Shown here: piece after piece, positions 1 through 9,419 of the stretch | Numbering within the stretch: position 1 is the stretch's first letter | Layout: each line of letters starts with the position of its first letter | NCBI RefSeq assembly: GCF_006540305.1 | Contig: NZ_BJOR01000001.1 | Location: forward strand, 2,232,001-2,296,000 | Length of the DNA: 64,000 nucleotides | DNA from: Streptomyces sp. 6-11-2 | Lineage (GTDB): Bacteria; Actinomycetota; Actinomycetes; Streptomycetales; Streptomycetaceae | Direction of reading: 5' to 3' | Notes under the pieces: generated by a model | The model's input: the letters and a program-made list of their open reading frames with translations, nothing else | What the model was told of the DNA's origin: nothing | The model's database searches: none | Program-made: the position numbers and the translations under genes

Positions 1-255
1 TCGCGGTCCGTTCCACGGTGCGGCACTCCTTCCGTCGCGCCCCACACTTCGCATCCCGGGCGCCCCTGTCCATGACTGGCGCCACGCACGCGACAATTCT
101 CAGCAACCTATTAGGTTCCCGGCCACCCCAGCTACCCCAACTACCCCAGCGACCCTGGCGCCCCCGGCCGACGATCGCGGCCCGCGGCGCGCTCGCACAC
201 GGGTGTCACCCCTAATTCATGTGGCCGTACGGGTCCGTTGGGGCAGGATGACCCC
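1..255. other. Upstream intergenic region with palindrome and 9-bp repeat
   Basis: I see no convincing gene in the first 255 bases. A perfect 13-bp palindrome (aaccta-t-taggtt, 105-117) looks like an operator. It is followed by four tandem copies of a 9-bp unit of the form accccagct (125-160, the last copy degenerate). The promoter of the next gene, or that of a divergent gene outside the window, probably lies here. Confidence 0.5.
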
Positions 256-933
256 ATGACCGGCTCGTACGACGCCCCCGAGGTGCTGGACCGCCGCGAG
301 GGCCCCCACGGCGAGGTCGTGCTGCGCCGGCACGGGGCGCTGCTGCAGATCATCGCCAACGGCTGCTTCCTGATGGACACCTCCGACGGGCGCTCCGAGC
401 GCCTCCTGGTCGACGCGGCGCTCGCCGCGCTGCCGGACCGGCGGGCACCGAGCATGCTGATCGGCGGCCTCGGCGTCGGCTTCTCACTCGCGCACGCCGC
501 GGCGGACCCGCACTGGGGCCGGATCACCGTTGTCGAACGCGAACGCGCGATCATCGACTGGCACCGCGGCGGCCCCCTCGCCGAGCTGACCGCCGGCGCG
601 CTGGCCGACCCGCGCACCGAGGTCGTCGAGGGAGACATGATCGCCTACGTCAATGAGACATCCGACACGTTCGACGCGGTGTGCCTGGACATCGACAACG
701 GCCCCGACTGGACGGTCACCGAGGACAACCAGGAGCTGTACGGACAGGCCGGACTGGCAAGCTGCGCAAGGGTGTTGGAGCCGGGCGGGGTACTCGCCGT
801 ATGGTCCGCGAAGCCATCTGCGGAATTTGAAGGAACCTTGCGGAATGTCGGATTCCGACAGGTGCGCACCGAAGAGGTCCCCGTTGCCCGGGGCGTTCCG
901 GACGTCGTGCACCTCGCGGTCCGACCTGGATAG
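256..933 (+). CDS. Spermidine synthase-like / class I methyltransferase-fold protein
   Basis: A 225-residue protein with a Rossmann fold of the spermidine synthase/methyltransferase class. The glycine-rich loop LIGGLGVGFS is at residues 68-77, the acidic end of strand 2 (VVERE) at 92-96, EGD at 125-127 and LDIDNGPDW at 144-152. These fit binding of S-adenosylmethionine or its decarboxylated form; the substrate is not evident. I start it at ATG 256 because a GGGGCAGG ribosome site sits about 8 bases upstream; an in-frame TTG at 238 lacks one. It is shorter than full spermidine synthases and lacks a clear N-terminal beta domain, so polyamine synthesis is not assured. It stands alone, 122 bases before the response regulator. 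Confidence 0.75.
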   Translation: MTGSYDAPEVLDRREGPHGEVVLRRHGALLQIIANGCFLMDTSDGRSERLLVDAALAALPDRRAPSMLIGGLGVGFSLAHAAADPHWGRITVVERERAIIDWHRGGPLAELTAGALADPRTEVVEGDMIAYVNETSDTFDAVCLDIDNGPDWTVTEDNQELYGQAGLASCARVLEPGGVLAVWSAKPSAEFEGTLRNVGFRQVRTEEVPVARGVPDVVHLAVRPG

Positions 934-1055
934 CAAAGGCGTGGGGAGTCCCCGTACGCTGCTCCCTTGGCGCCGATCATTCAAGCGTCAATCGCAACTA
1001 CGCGCAGTCAAGGAATCACCCCACGGATTCCGGAAAGCACACTCAGGGGCGGGCG

Positions 1056-1793
1056 ATGGAGCAGACACACACCGCGCACAACGGCACGACGGCCACCCCG
1101 GGCGCCCAGCGCCGGGTCCTGGTGGTCGAGGACGACCAGACGATCATGGATGCCATCGCCACCCGTCTGCGCGCCGAGGGATTCCTCGTGCAGACCGCGG
1201 GCGACGGCCCGGCCGCCGTCGACACCGCCGAGGCCTGGCAGCCCGACCTGCTGATCCTCGACATCATGCTGCCCGGCTTCGACGGCCTGGAGGTCTGCCG
1301 CCGCGTGCAGGCCCAGCGCCCGGTGCCGGTGCTGATGCTCACCGCGCGGGACGACGAGACCGACATGCTGGTCGGCCTCGGGGTCGGCGCCGACGACTAC
1401 ATGACCAAGCCGTTCTCGATGCGGGAGCTGGCCGCACGCGTGCACGTGCTGCTGCGCCGCATGGAGCGGGCCGCGCTGGCCGCGACGACGCCGCGCAGCG
1501 GCATCCTGCGTCTGGGCGAACTGGAGATCGACCACGCCCAGCGCCGGGTGCGCGTGCGCGGCGAGGACGTCCACCTCACCCCGACGGAGTTCGACCTGCT
1601 GGTGTGCCTGGCGAACACCCCGCGCGCGGTGCTCTCGCGCGAGCAGCTGCTGGCCGAGGTGTGGGACTGGGCGGACGCCTCCGGCACCCGGACCGTGGAC
1701 AGCCACATCAAGGCGCTGCGCCGGAAGATCGGCGCCGAGCGGATCCGCACAGTGCACGGCGTGGGCTACGCGCTGGAGACACCGACACCGTGA
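1056..1793 (+). CDS. OmpR/PhoB-family response regulator
   Basis: A 245-residue DNA-binding response regulator. The receiver domain (about 20-135) has the acidic pocket VVEDD (23-27), the phosphoacceptor Asp69 in LLILDIMLPG, the switch Thr96 and the invariant Lys118 in MTKPF. The C-terminal winged helix (about 150-243) carries the usual LTPTEFDLL and GVGYALE blocks. It is presumably phosphorylated by the histidine kinase that begins inside its last codons (4-base GTGA overlap), so the two are translationally coupled. The signal and target genes cannot be read from the sequence. Confidence 0.95.
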   Translation: MEQTHTAHNGTTATPGAQRRVLVVEDDQTIMDAIATRLRAEGFLVQTAGDGPAAVDTAEAWQPDLLILDIMLPGFDGLEVCRRVQAQRPVPVLMLTARDDETDMLVGLGVGADDYMTKPFSMRELAARVHVLLRRMERAALAATTPRSGILRLGELEIDHAQRRVRVRGEDVHLTPTEFDLLVCLANTPRAVLSREQLLAEVWDWADASGTRTVDSHIKALRRKIGAERIRTVHGVGYALETPTP

Positions 1794-2896
1794 GCGACGG
1801 GCCGGCCGCACGGAGGGACCAGGGCGAGCCCTGGGGTGGCGTTCGCCCGTTCTCGATCAAGACCAAGCTGGGCGCGCTGGTCGTCATATCGGTGCTGATC
1901 ACCACCGGTCTGCTGATGATCGCGGTGCGCACGGCGACCGAGCTGCGCTTCATCACGGTTTTCTCGATGATCGCCACGCTGCTCATCACGCAGTTCGTGG
2001 CGCACTCGCTCACCGCGCCGCTGGACGAGATGAACACGGTGGCCCGCTCCATCTCGCACGGCGACTACACGCGCCGGGTGCGCGAGAGCCGCCGGGACGA
2101 GCTGGGCGACCTGGCCCAGACGATCAACCGCATGGCCGACGAGCTGGCGGCGCAGGACCGCCAGCGCAAGGAGCTGGTGGCGAACGTCTCGCACGAGCTG
2201 CGCACGCCCATCGCGGGACTGCGCGCGGTGCTGGAGAACATCGTCGACGGGGTCACCGAGGCCGATCCCGAGACCATGCGCACGGCGCTGAAGCAGACCG
2301 AGCGGCTCGGCCGGCTGGTGGAGACGCTGCTGGACCTGTCCCGCCTGGACAACGGCGTGGTGCCGCTGAAACTGCGCCGCTTCGAGGTGTGGCCCTACCT
2401 GTCGGGTGTGCTGAAGGAGGCCAACATGGTCGCCTCGGCCCGCGCGGGCATCGCCTCCGACTCCGGCAGCCACTCCCGTACGGACGTCCATCTGCACCTG
2501 GACGTCTTTCCGCCCGATCTGACCGCGCACGCCGACCCCGAGCGCATCCACCAGGTGGTCGCCAACCTGATCGACAACGCGGTCAAGCACAGCCCGCCGC
2601 ACGGGCGCGTGACGGTGAAGGCGCGGCGCGGCCCGCAGCCGCAGTCGCTGGAGCTGGAGGTCCTGGACGAGGGGCCCGGCATCCCGCGCTCGGAGTGGCA
2701 CCGCGTCTTCGAGCGTTTCAACCGGGGCGCGGTGAACCGGCCGCACGGCCCGGGCAGCGACGGCGGCACCGGACTCGGCCTGGCGATCGCTCGCTGGGCG
2801 GTGGATCTGCACGGCGGCCGTATCGGGGTGGCCGAATCCGAGCGGGGCTGCCGGATCCTCGTCACTCTTCCGGGCCTGCCCTCTTTGCCAAGTTGA
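1790..2896 (+). CDS. Sensor histidine kinase
   Basis: A 368-residue membrane histidine kinase, partner of the preceding regulator. Two transmembrane segments (about 27-46 and 54-73) are separated by only a few residues, so there is almost no extracellular sensor. A HAMP linker (about 74-126) follows, then the HisKA helix with phosphoacceptor His135 in NVSHELRTP, and an HATPase domain with N-box Asn263 (NLIDNAVKH), DEGPGIP (293-299) and GTGLGL (326-331). The near-absent loop suggests sensing within the membrane or in the cytoplasm. GTG 1790 overlaps the regulator stop, which fixes the start; upstream sequence in this frame is the antisense-like shadow of the regulator. Confidence 0.95.
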   Translation: MSDGPAARRDQGEPWGGVRPFSIKTKLGALVVISVLITTGLLMIAVRTATELRFITVFSMIATLLITQFVAHSLTAPLDEMNTVARSISHGDYTRRVRESRRDELGDLAQTINRMADELAAQDRQRKELVANVSHELRTPIAGLRAVLENIVDGVTEADPETMRTALKQTERLGRLVETLLDLSRLDNGVVPLKLRRFEVWPYLSGVLKEANMVASARAGIASDSGSHSRTDVHLHLDVFPPDLTAHADPERIHQVVANLIDNAVKHSPPHGRVTVKARRGPQPQSLELEVLDEGPGIPRSEWHRVFERFNRGAVNRPHGPGSDGGTGLGLAIARWAVDLHGGRIGVAESERGCRILVTLPGLPSLPS

Positions 2897-3178
2897 CGTA
2901 AAGTTCGATCACGAACCCCAAGATCCACGAGCATCCGCGCAGGCGGACACGTGTGATCAGGACGGGGCCTGCATCCCACAGGGGTCAGGCCCGGGTCCCC
3001 CCTTCCCTGGCGCAGCGGAACTACGCTTGTTTCCCGCCATTTCAACCCCCGAAACCCGGGTTTTGATGTGACTTACATGACGAAGGAGTGGCCCGACCTG
3101 ACCTTCCCCCCCTCGGGGGCGTAGCCTTTATTCCCGCTGTCCATCATTCTTGTGAAGCGGAAGAGGGCGGTTGCCGCC
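2897..3178. other. Intergenic region upstream of kgd
   Basis: It contains a 7-bp GC hairpin (2965-2971 with 2986-2992), plausibly ending the two-component operon. It also has a perfect 12-bp palindrome aaacccgggttt (3052-3063), about 115 bases before the kgd start. I do not recognise a regulator for that palindrome. Confidence 0.4.
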
Positions 3179-6100
3179 GTGTCGCCACAGTCCCCCAGTA
3201 ACTCGAGCATCTCGACCGACACCGACCAAGCCGGGAAGAACCCCGCGGCCGCGTTCGGTGCCAACGAGTGGCTCGTCGACGAGATCTATCAGCAGTACCT
3301 CCAGGACCCGAACTCCGTAGACCGCGCCTGGTGGGACTTCTTCGCCGACTACAGGCCGGGGGCTGCCGCCCCGCAGGCCCCGGCGGGTACCGCGGCCGCG
3401 GGGGCCGCGGAGACCACCACCACGGCTCAGGCGGCGCCCGCCGTCGCTCCGGCCGCCCCGGCCCGGCCCGCTCCCCAGGCCGCCGCCGCGCCCGCCGCTC
3501 CCGCGCAGGCCCCGGCCGCGCCGCGGCCCGCGGCAGCCGCTCCGGCTCCCGCGAAGCCCGCGGCTCAGGCCCCGGCGCCGGCGAAGCCCGCCGCCAAGGC
3601 CGCGCCCGCCGCCGAGGCACCCGTGGGTCCGGAGTTCGTCACGCTGCGTGGTCCCTCCGCCGCGGTCGCGAAGAACATGAACGCCTCGCTGGAACTGCCC
3701 ACGGCCACGTCCGTGCGCGCCGTCCCGGTGAAGCTGCTGTTCGACAACCGCATCGTCATCAACAACCACCTCAAGCGGGCCCGCGGCGGGAAGATCTCCT
3801 TCACGCACATCATCGGCTACGCGATGGTCCAGGCCATCAAGCAGATGCCGTCGATGAACTGGTCCTTCGCCGAGAAGGACGGCAAGCCCACCCTGGTCAA
3901 GCCGGACCACGTCAACCTCGGCCTGGCCATCGACCTGGTCAAGCCCAACGGCGACCGCCAGCTCGTCGTGGCCGCCATCAAGAAGGCCGAGACGCTGAAC
4001 TTCTTCGAGTTCTGGCAGGCCTACGAGGACATCGTCCGTCGCGCCCGCGACAACAAGCTGACGATGGACGACTTCACCGGCGTCACCGTCTCCCTCACCA
4101 ACCCCGGCGGTCTCGGCACGGTCCACTCCGTGCCGCGCCTGATGCCCGGCCAGTCGGTGATCATGGGCGTCGGCTCCATGGACTACCCGGCGGAGTTCCA
4201 GGGCACCTCCCAGGACACCCTGAACAAGCTCGGCATCTCCAAGGTCATGACGCTCACGTCGACCTACGACCACCGGGTGATCCAGGGCGCCGCCTCCGGC
4301 GAGTTCCTGCGCGCCGTCGCCAACCTGCTGCTCGGCGAGCGCGACTTCTACGACGACATCTTCAAGTCGCTGCGCATCCCCTACGAGCCGGTCCGCTGGC
4401 TCAAGGACATCGACGCCTCGCACGACGACGACGTCACGAAGGCCGCCCGCGTCTTCGAGCTGATCCACTCCTACCGGGTCCGCGGTCACGTCATGGCCGA
4501 CACCGACCCGCTGGAGTACCAGCAGCGCAAGCACCCCGACCTGGACATCACCGAGCACGGGCTCACCCTGTGGGACCTGGAGCGCGACTTCGCGGTCGGC
4601 GGCTTCGCCGGCAAGACGCTGATGAAGCTGCGCGACATCCTCGGCGTGCTGCGCGACTCGTACTGCCGCACGGTCGGCATCGAGTTCATGCACATCCAGG
4701 ACCCCAGGCAGCGCAAGTGGATCCAGGACCGCGTCGAGCGCCCGCACTCCAAGCCGGAGCGCGAGGAGCAGCTGCGCATCCTGCGCCGGCTGAACGCGGC
4801 CGAGGCCTTCGAGACCTTCCTGCAGACGAAGTACGTCGGCCAGAAGCGGTTCTCCCTGGAGGGCGGCGAGTCCGTCATCCCGCTGCTGGACGCGGTCATC
4901 GACTCGGCGGCCGAGTCCCGCCTGGACGAGGTCGTCATCGGCATGGCCCACCGCGGCCGCCTCAACGTCCTGGCCAACATCGTCGGCAAGTCGTACGCGC
5001 AGATCTTCCGCGAGTTCGAGGGCAACCTCGACCCGAAGTCGATGCACGGCTCCGGCGACGTGAAGTACCACCTGGGCGCCGAGGGCACCTTCACCGGCCT
5101 GGACGGCGAGCAGATCAACGTCTCGCTGGTGGCCAACCCCTCCCACCTGGAGGCGGTGGACCCGGTCCTGGAGGGCGTCTCCCGCGCCAAGCAGGACATC
5201 ATCAACAAGGGCGGCACGGACTTCACGGTCCTGCCGGTGGCCATCCACGGCGACGCGGCCTTCGCGGGCCAGGGCGTGGTGGCCGAGACCCTGAACATGT
5301 CGCAGCTGCGCGGCTACCGCACCGGCGGCACGGTCCACATCGTCATCAACAACCAGGTCGGCTTCACGGCCGCCCCGGAGTCCTCGCGTTCCTCCATGTA
5401 CGCGACGGACGTGGCGAGGATGATCGAGGCCCCGATCTTCCACGTGAACGGCGACGACCCGGAGGCCGTGGTCCGCGTGGCGCGGCTGGCCTTCGAGTTC
5501 CGCCAGGCGTTCAACAAGGACGTGGTGATCGACCTCATCTGCTACCGCCGCCGCGGTCACAACGAGTCGGACAACCCGGCCTTCACCCAGCCGCTGATGT
5601 ACGACCTGATCGACAAGAAGCGCTCGGTGCGCAAGCTCTACACCGAGTCGCTGATCGGCCGGGGCGACATCACCCTGGAAGAGGCCGAGCAGGCGCTCCA
5701 GGACTACCAGGGCCAGCTGGAGAAGGTCTTCACCGAGGTCCGCGAGGCCACCTCCCAGCCGGCCTCCGCGGACGTCCAGGCGCCGCAGGACGGCTTCCCG
5801 GTCGCGGTGTCCACGGCCGTCTCCGCCGAGGCCGTCAAGCGCATCGCCGAGTCGCAGGTCAACATCCCCGACCACATCACCGTCCACCCGCGTCTGCTGC
5901 CGCAGTTGCAGCGCCGGGCGGCGATGGTCGAGGACGGGACGATCGACTGGGGCATGGGCGAGACCCTCGCCATCGGCTCGCTGCTCCTGGAGGGCGTCCC
6001 GGTCCGGCTGTCCGGCCAGGACTCCCGCCGCGGCACCTTCGGCCAGCGGCACGCGGTGATCATCGACCGTGAGACGGGCGAGGACTTCACCCCGCTGCTG

Positions 6101-7006
6101 TACCTGTCCGAGGACCAGGCCCGGTACAACGTCTACGACTCCCTGCTGTCCGAGTACGCGGCGATGGGCTTCGAGTACGGCTACTCGCTGGCCCGCCCGG
6201 ACGCGCTGGTGATGTGGGAGGCCCAGTTCGGCGACTTCACCAACGGCGCCCAGACGGTGGTGGACGAGTTCATCTCCTCCGCCGAGCAGAAGTGGGGCCA
6301 GACCTCCGGCGTCACCCTGCTCCTGCCGCACGGCTACGAGGGCCAGGGCCCGGACCACTCCTCCGCCCGCCCGGAGCGGTTCCTCCAGCTGTGCGCGCAG
6401 AACAACATGACGGTCGCGATGCCGACCCTGCCGTCGAACTACTTCCACCTCCTGCGGTGGCAGGTGCACAACCCGCACCACAAGCCGCTGGTCGTCTTCA
6501 CCCCGAAGTCGATGCTGCGCCTGAAGGCCGCGGCGTCGAAGGCGGAGGAGTTCACCACGGGTCAGTTCCGTCCGGTCATCGGTGACGAGACGGTGGACCC
6601 GGCGGCGGTGAAGAAGGTCGTCTTCACCGCGGGCAAGGTCTACTACGACCTGGACGCCGAGCGCCGCAAGCGGGGCGCGGCGGACGCCGCGGCTGCCGAG
6701 ACGGCGATCATCCGCCTCGAGCGGCTGTACCCGCTGCCGGGTGCCGAGCTCCAGGCGGAGATCGCCAAGTACCCGAACGCGGAGAAGTACCTGTGGGCCC
6801 AGGAGGAGCCGGCGAACCAGGGCGCGTGGCCGTTCATCGCCCTGAACCTCATCGACCACCTGGACCTGGCGGTCGGCGCGGACATCCCGGCCGGCGAGCG
6901 CCTGCGCCGCATCTCCCGTCCGCACAGCTCCTCTCCGGCCGTCGGTTCCGCGAAGCGGCACCAGGCGGAGCAGGAGCAGCTGGTGCGAGAGGTGTTCGAG
7001 GCGTAA
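3179..7006 (+). CDS. kgd: Multifunctional 2-oxoglutarate decarboxylase/dehydrogenase (E1/E2 fusion)
   Basis: A 1,275-residue actinobacterial 2-oxoglutarate enzyme of the TCA cycle, joining an E2-type succinyltransferase core to a thiamine-diphosphate E1. An N-terminal E1 helix segment ([15 protein letters not shown]) leads into an Ala/Pro-rich linker (about 60-150). The E2 catalytic block TYDHRVIQG places the acyltransferase His near 365. The E1 part has GMAHRGRLN (about 588-596) and the thiamine loop GDAAFAGQG (about 690), followed by the transketolase-like C-terminal half. It carries no lipoyl domain of its own and should work with DlaT and Lpd. I chose GTG 3179 over GTG 3152 because a GAGGG ribosome site precedes only the former and the protein then begins like its relatives. 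The linker differs in composition from the rest. Confidence 0.95.
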   Translation: MSPQSPSNSSISTDTDQAGKNPAAAFGANEWLVDEIYQQYLQDPNSVDRAWWDFFADYRPGAAAPQAPAGTAAAGAAETTTTAQAAPAVAPAAPARPAPQAAAAPAAPAQAPAAPRPAAAAPAPAKPAAQAPAPAKPAAKAAPAAEAPVGPEFVTLRGPSAAVAKNMNASLELPTATSVRAVPVKLLFDNRIVINNHLKRARGGKISFTHIIGYAMVQAIKQMPSMNWSFAEKDGKPTLVKPDHVNLGLAIDLVKPNGDRQLVVAAIKKAETLNFFEFWQAYEDIVRRARDNKLTMDDFTGVTVSLTNPGGLGTVHSVPRLMPGQSVIMGVGSMDYPAEFQGTSQDTLNKLGISKVMTLTSTYDHRVIQGAASGEFLRAVANLLLGERDFYDDIFKSLRIPYEPVRWLKDIDASHDDDVTKAARVFELIHSYRVRGHVMADTDPLEYQQRKHPDLDITEHGLTLWDLERDFAVGGFAGKTLMKLRDILGVLRDSYCRTVGIEFMHIQDPRQRKWIQDRVERPHSKPEREEQLRILRRLNAAEAFETFLQTKYVGQKRFSLEGGESVIPLLDAVIDSAAESRLDEVVIGMAHRGRLNVLANIVGKSYAQIFREFEGNLDPKSMHGSGDVKYHLGAEGTFTGLDGEQINVSLVANPSHLEAVDPVLEGVSRAKQDIINKGGTDFTVLPVAIHGDAAFAGQGVVAETLNMSQLRGYRTGGTVHIVINNQVGFTAAPESSRSSMYATDVARMIEAPIFHVNGDDPEAVVRVARLAFEFRQAFNKDVVIDLICYRRRGHNESDNPAFTQPLMYDLIDKKRSVRKLYTESLIGRGDITLEEAEQALQDYQGQLEKVFTEVREATSQPASADVQAPQDGFPVAVSTAVSAEAVKRIAESQVNIPDHITVHPRLLPQLQRRAAMVEDGTIDWGMGETLAIGSLLLEGVPVRLSGQDSRRGTFGQRHAVIIDRETGEDFTPLLYLSEDQARYNVYDSLLSEYAAMGFEYGYSLARPDALVMWEAQFGDFTNGAQTVVDEFISSAEQKWGQTSGVTLLLPHGYEGQGPDHSSARPERFLQLCAQNNMTVAMPTLPSNYFHLLRWQVHNPHHKPLVVFTPKSMLRLKAAASKAEEFTTGQFRPVIGDETVDPAAVKKVVFTAGKVYYDLDAERRKRGAADAAAAETAIIRLERLYPLPGAELQAEIAKYPNAEKYLWAQEEPANQGAWPFIALNLIDHLDLAVGADIPAGERLRRISRPHSSSPAVGSAKRHQAEQEQLVREVFEA

Positions 7007-7027
7007 CCGCCCCCACGCGTCGTACCT

Positions 7028-7066
7028 GACCGGGCCGCACCCCCTGAACGGGGGTGCGGCCCGGTC
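7028..7066 (+). terminator. Factor-independent terminator after kgd
   Basis: A perfect 17-bp GC-rich stem with a 5-base loop (tgaac) begins 22 bases after the kgd stop, followed by cgttt. Confidence 0.85.
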
Positions 7067-7092
7067 GTTTCGGCGCACCTATCCTTGACCAC

Positions 7093-7272
7093 ATGTACTT
7101 CACAGACCGTGGCATCGAAGAGCTGGAGAAGCGGCGGGGCGAGGAAGAGGTCACCTTCGAGTGGCTGGCCGAGCAGCTGCGGACCTTCGTCGACCTGAAT
7201 CCGGACTTCGAGGTGCCGGTGGAGCGGCTGGCGACCTGGCTGGCCCGGCTGGACGACGAGGACGACGAGTAG
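7093..7272 (+). CDS. Small conserved acidic protein (DUF6104-like)
   Basis: A 59-residue protein beginning MYFTDRGIEELEKRR and ending in an acidic tail (LDDEDDE). It has no signal peptide or membrane segment and looks like a short helical cytoplasmic protein. I recognise it as a small conserved actinomycete protein always found near kgd, but its function is unknown. It lies between two strong hairpins (after kgd and after its own stop), so it has its own transcript. The ATG at 7093 is 26 bases past the kgd terminator, so the promoter must overlap that region. Confidence 0.8.
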   Translation: MYFTDRGIEELEKRRGEEEVTFEWLAEQLRTFVDLNPDFEVPVERLATWLARLDDEDDE

Positions 7273-7293
7273 AGACCGACGTCCGTTCGGTGC

Positions 7294-7317
7294 GGGGCGC
7301 CCCCCAGGGGGCGCCCT
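7294..7317 (+). terminator. Terminator after the small acidic protein gene
   Basis: A nine to ten base-pair GC stem (gggcgcccc with ggggcgccc) and a very short loop lie about 22 bases beyond the stop. Confidence 0.65.
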
Positions 7318-7362
7318 GTTCGCATTTCGGGGGTCTGCCCTTGCCTCACCGGAACGAGTGTC

Positions 7363-7390
7363 TTGACTTCGCGCGGACGCGATATATCGT
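7363..7390 (+). promoter_or_regulatory. Promoter of the DUF4097-padR operon
   Basis: The -35 TTGACT (7363-7368) is followed after 16 bases by TATCGT (7385-7390). A 10-bp perfect palindrome, cgatatatcg (7380-7389), covers the -10 region. Confidence 0.6.
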
Positions 7391-7420
7391 GGTTGCAGGC
7401 GACGCGATATGGCGTGTCGC
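7380..7420. promoter_or_regulatory. Probable PadR operator pair
   Basis: The palindrome cgatatatcg at 7380-7389 is followed by an imperfect inverted repeat with gcgac/gtcgc arms around gatat (7399-7420). The sites overlap the promoter and the expected transcription start. The downstream padR gene is the obvious candidate to bind them and autoregulate; that is inference. Confidence 0.55.
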
Positions 7421-7444
7421 GTCCCGTCCGGGGAGGTCTGCACC

Positions 7445-8371
7445 ATGTCCGAGTGGTCCGTCGGTGAGCCCAGGAAGCTCACCTTCGACGAGCCGGTGAC
7501 CGCACTCAACGTCCGCATCGTGCACGGAACGGTGAACGTCGTGGGTGCCGACGAGGGTCCGGCCCGCCTGGAGGTCTCCGAGATCGAGGGGCCTCCGCTG
7601 ATCGTCACCCAGCAGGGCGGGACGCTGACGGTGGCGTACGAGGACCTGCCCTGGAAGGGCTTCCTCAAGTGGCTGGACAACAAGGGCTGGCGGCGCAGCG
7701 CCGTGGTCTCCGTGGCCGTTCCGGCGAGCGCGCGCGTGGAGCTGGGCGTGGTCGGTGCCGGCGCGATGGTCTCGGGAATCGACGGACGCGCCGAGGTCAA
7801 GGGCGTCTCCGGGGACACCACCCTGGTGGGCCTGACGGGCCCGGTGCGCGCGGACACCGTGTCGGGGAACGTGGAGGCGCAGGCCCTCTCCGGTGATCTG
7901 CGGTTCAACTCGGTCTCCGGCGACCTGACGGTGGTCGACGGCGCCGGTCCCTCGGTCAGGGCGGACTCGGTGAGCGGGTCGATGGTCGTCGACCTCGACC
8001 CGGCGGGCGGCCCCACCGACGTCAGCCTGACCAGCGTCTCCGGTGAGATCGCCATCCGGCTCCCCCACCCGGCGGACGCACGGGTGGACGCGAACACCGC
8101 GAGCGGGACGGTGTCCAACGCCTTCGAGGACCTCAAGGTCGGCGGCCAGTGGGGCGCCAAGCGGATCACCGGCCGCCTCGGCGCGGGCAACGGCCGGCTG
8201 AAGGCGACCACCGTCTCCGGCTCCATCGCGCTGCTGCGGCGCCCGCCCACGGAGGGCGGACCGTGGGAGGCGGAGCCGCGAAACGCCCGCCCGGCCGGGG
8301 ATTCCAGCGGCGGCAGCGACGGTGACGCGACCGGCAGGGCCGATGGCACGACCGACAGGAAGGTGCTCTGA
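7445..8371 (+). CDS. DUF4097 (beta-helical, adhesin-like) protein
   Basis: A 308-residue protein made of repeated short strands with recurrent VSG/SVSG motifs (for example GVSGDTTLVG, DTVSGNV, SVSGDL and TSVSGEIAIRL). This is the mark of the DUF4097 beta-helix family, often annotated as putative adhesin. There is no signal peptide, so it is probably cytoplasmic; family members often sit beside envelope-stress regulators. A GGGGAGG ribosome site lies 8 bases before ATG 7445. The stop is separated by one base from the ATG of the PadR regulator, so the two form one operon under the promoter at 7363-7390. The biochemical role is unknown. Confidence 0.8.
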   Translation: MSEWSVGEPRKLTFDEPVTALNVRIVHGTVNVVGADEGPARLEVSEIEGPPLIVTQQGGTLTVAYEDLPWKGFLKWLDNKGWRRSAVVSVAVPASARVELGVVGAGAMVSGIDGRAEVKGVSGDTTLVGLTGPVRADTVSGNVEAQALSGDLRFNSVSGDLTVVDGAGPSVRADSVSGSMVVDLDPAGGPTDVSLTSVSGEIAIRLPHPADARVDANTASGTVSNAFEDLKVGGQWGAKRITGRLGAGNGRLKATTVSGSIALLRRPPTEGGPWEAEPRNARPAGDSSGGSDGDATGRADGTTDRKVL

Positions 8372-8372
8372 C

Positions 8373-9380
8373 ATGCCTCCCGTCTTCGCCCACGGCCGCC
8401 TGCGCCTCTACCTGCTCAAGCTGCTCGACGAGGCCCCGCGCCACGGCTACGAGGTGATCCGGCTGCTGGAGGAGCGCTTCCAGGGCCTGTACGCCCCCTC
8501 GGCGGGCACGGTGTATCCGCGGCTGGCCAAGCTGGAGGCCGAGGGCCTGGTCACGCACACCACCGAGGGCGGCCGCAAGGTGTACGCGATCACGGACGCG
8601 GGCCGCGCCGAACTGGCCGACCGCAGTGGTGAACTGGCCGACCTGGAGCTGGAGATCCGCGAGTCCGTCGCCGAACTCGCCGCGGAGATCCGCTCCGATG
8701 TACGCGGCGCCGCGGGCGATCTGCGGCGCGAGATGCGCGCGGCGGCGTCCCAGGCCCGGGAGGGCACCGGGGAACACGGAGAGCACGGCGAGCACGGCGA
8801 GCACGGCAAGGCCGACGACAAGGAGGCCTGGCAGGCCGCCAAGGAGGAGATGCGGCGCGTCAAGCAGGAGTGGAAGGAGCAGGCGCGGCGCGCGAAGGAG
8901 GAGAGCCGCAGGGCGCGCGACGAGGCCCAGCGGGCCCGGCGGCAGGCCAAGGAGGCTCAGGAGCGGGCGCGGACCCAGGCGCAGGAGGAGTTGCAGCGCA
9001 TCGCCAAGCGGGTCCAGGAGCAGGTGCAGGACCACTTCAACCGGGGCGACTGGCCCACGGGGGTGCGCGAGGGTCTGACCGAACTCGCCAAGGAGTTCGG
9101 CGACTTCGGCAAGGACTACGTCGGCCGCGGCACGGCCCGCCCCGAGTACTCCACGACCCCGGAGGACTTCCCGGCCGACTACGAACCGGCCTGGGCGCAC
9201 GAGGACCTCACCGGCGACCCGGCCCGCGACCTGGACCGCCTCCTGGACCGCTTCCGCGACGACATCCGCGACACGGCCCGGGACAACGGCATCACCGCCG
9301 ACCAGCTCCGTGAGGCCCGTCGCCATCTGTCCACGGCGGCGGCCCACATCGCCTCGCTCCTGCACCGCCCGAAGGTCTGA
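8373..9380 (+). CDS. PadR-family regulator with long charged coiled-coil tail
   Basis: A 335-residue transcription factor. The N-terminal winged helix (about 5-85) has PadR features: LYLLKLLDEAPRHGYEVIRLL, AGTVYPRLAKLEAEGLV and a KVYAITDAGR wing. The rest is far longer than the usual PadR C-terminal dimer helix: a highly charged Arg/Glu/Ala coiled coil (about 90-215), interrupted by four EHG repeats (about 134-145), then an acidic C-terminal part. It follows the DUF4097 gene by one base and probably represses the shared promoter. The His-Glu-Gly repeats are encoded by a 9-bp tandem repeat (8772-8807). The tail may bind a partner such as the DUF4097 protein; that is only a guess. Confidence 0.85.
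   Translation: MPPVFAHGRLRLYLLKLLDEAPRHGYEVIRLLEERFQGLYAPSAGTVYPRLAKLEAEGLVTHTTEGGRKVYAITDAGRAELADRSGELADLELEIRESVAELAAEIRSDVRGAAGDLRREMRAAASQAREGTGEHGEHGEHGEHGKADDKEAWQAAKEEMRRVKQEWKEQARRAKEESRRARDEAQRARRQAKEAQERARTQAQEELQRIAKRVQEQVQDHFNRGDWPTGVREGLTELAKEFGDFGKDYVGRGTARPEYSTTPEDFPADYEPAWAHEDLTGDPARDLDRLLDRFRDDIRDTARDNGITADQLREARRHLSTAAAHIASLLHRPKV
8772..8807. repeat. Coding 9-bp tandem repeat (EHG x4) in padR
   Basis: Four tandem 9-bp units; the last three are gagcacggc and the first is gaacacgga. They encode Glu-His-Gly four times, and copy-number change would stay in frame. Confidence 0.9.
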
Positions 9381-9381
9381 C

Positions 9382-9409
9382 GGCCGCCCGCCGTCCCACT
9401 CGGGCGGCC
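9382..9409. terminator. Bidirectional terminator between padR and the Clp-N gene
   Basis: A 9-bp stem (ggccgcccg with cgggcggcc) with a 10-base loop lies in the 39-base gap between converging genes. Confidence 0.65.
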
Positions 9410-9419
9410 ACCCCTCGAC

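Noticed and set aside
653..1789. In-frame extension joining the upstream region to the histidine kinase
   Set aside because: The extension is the shadow of the spermidine synthase-like and regulator genes; the kinase starts at GTG 1790, overlapping the regulator stop.
3128..7078. Very long open frame antisense to kgd (over 1,300 codons)
   Set aside because: High-GC third positions create long antisense frames; its sequence is low-complexity Arg/Leu/Gly/Val without domains, while the opposite strand encodes Kgd.
8772..8807. CRISPR-like or phage repeat
   Set aside because: The repeats are contiguous 9-bp coding units without spacers.
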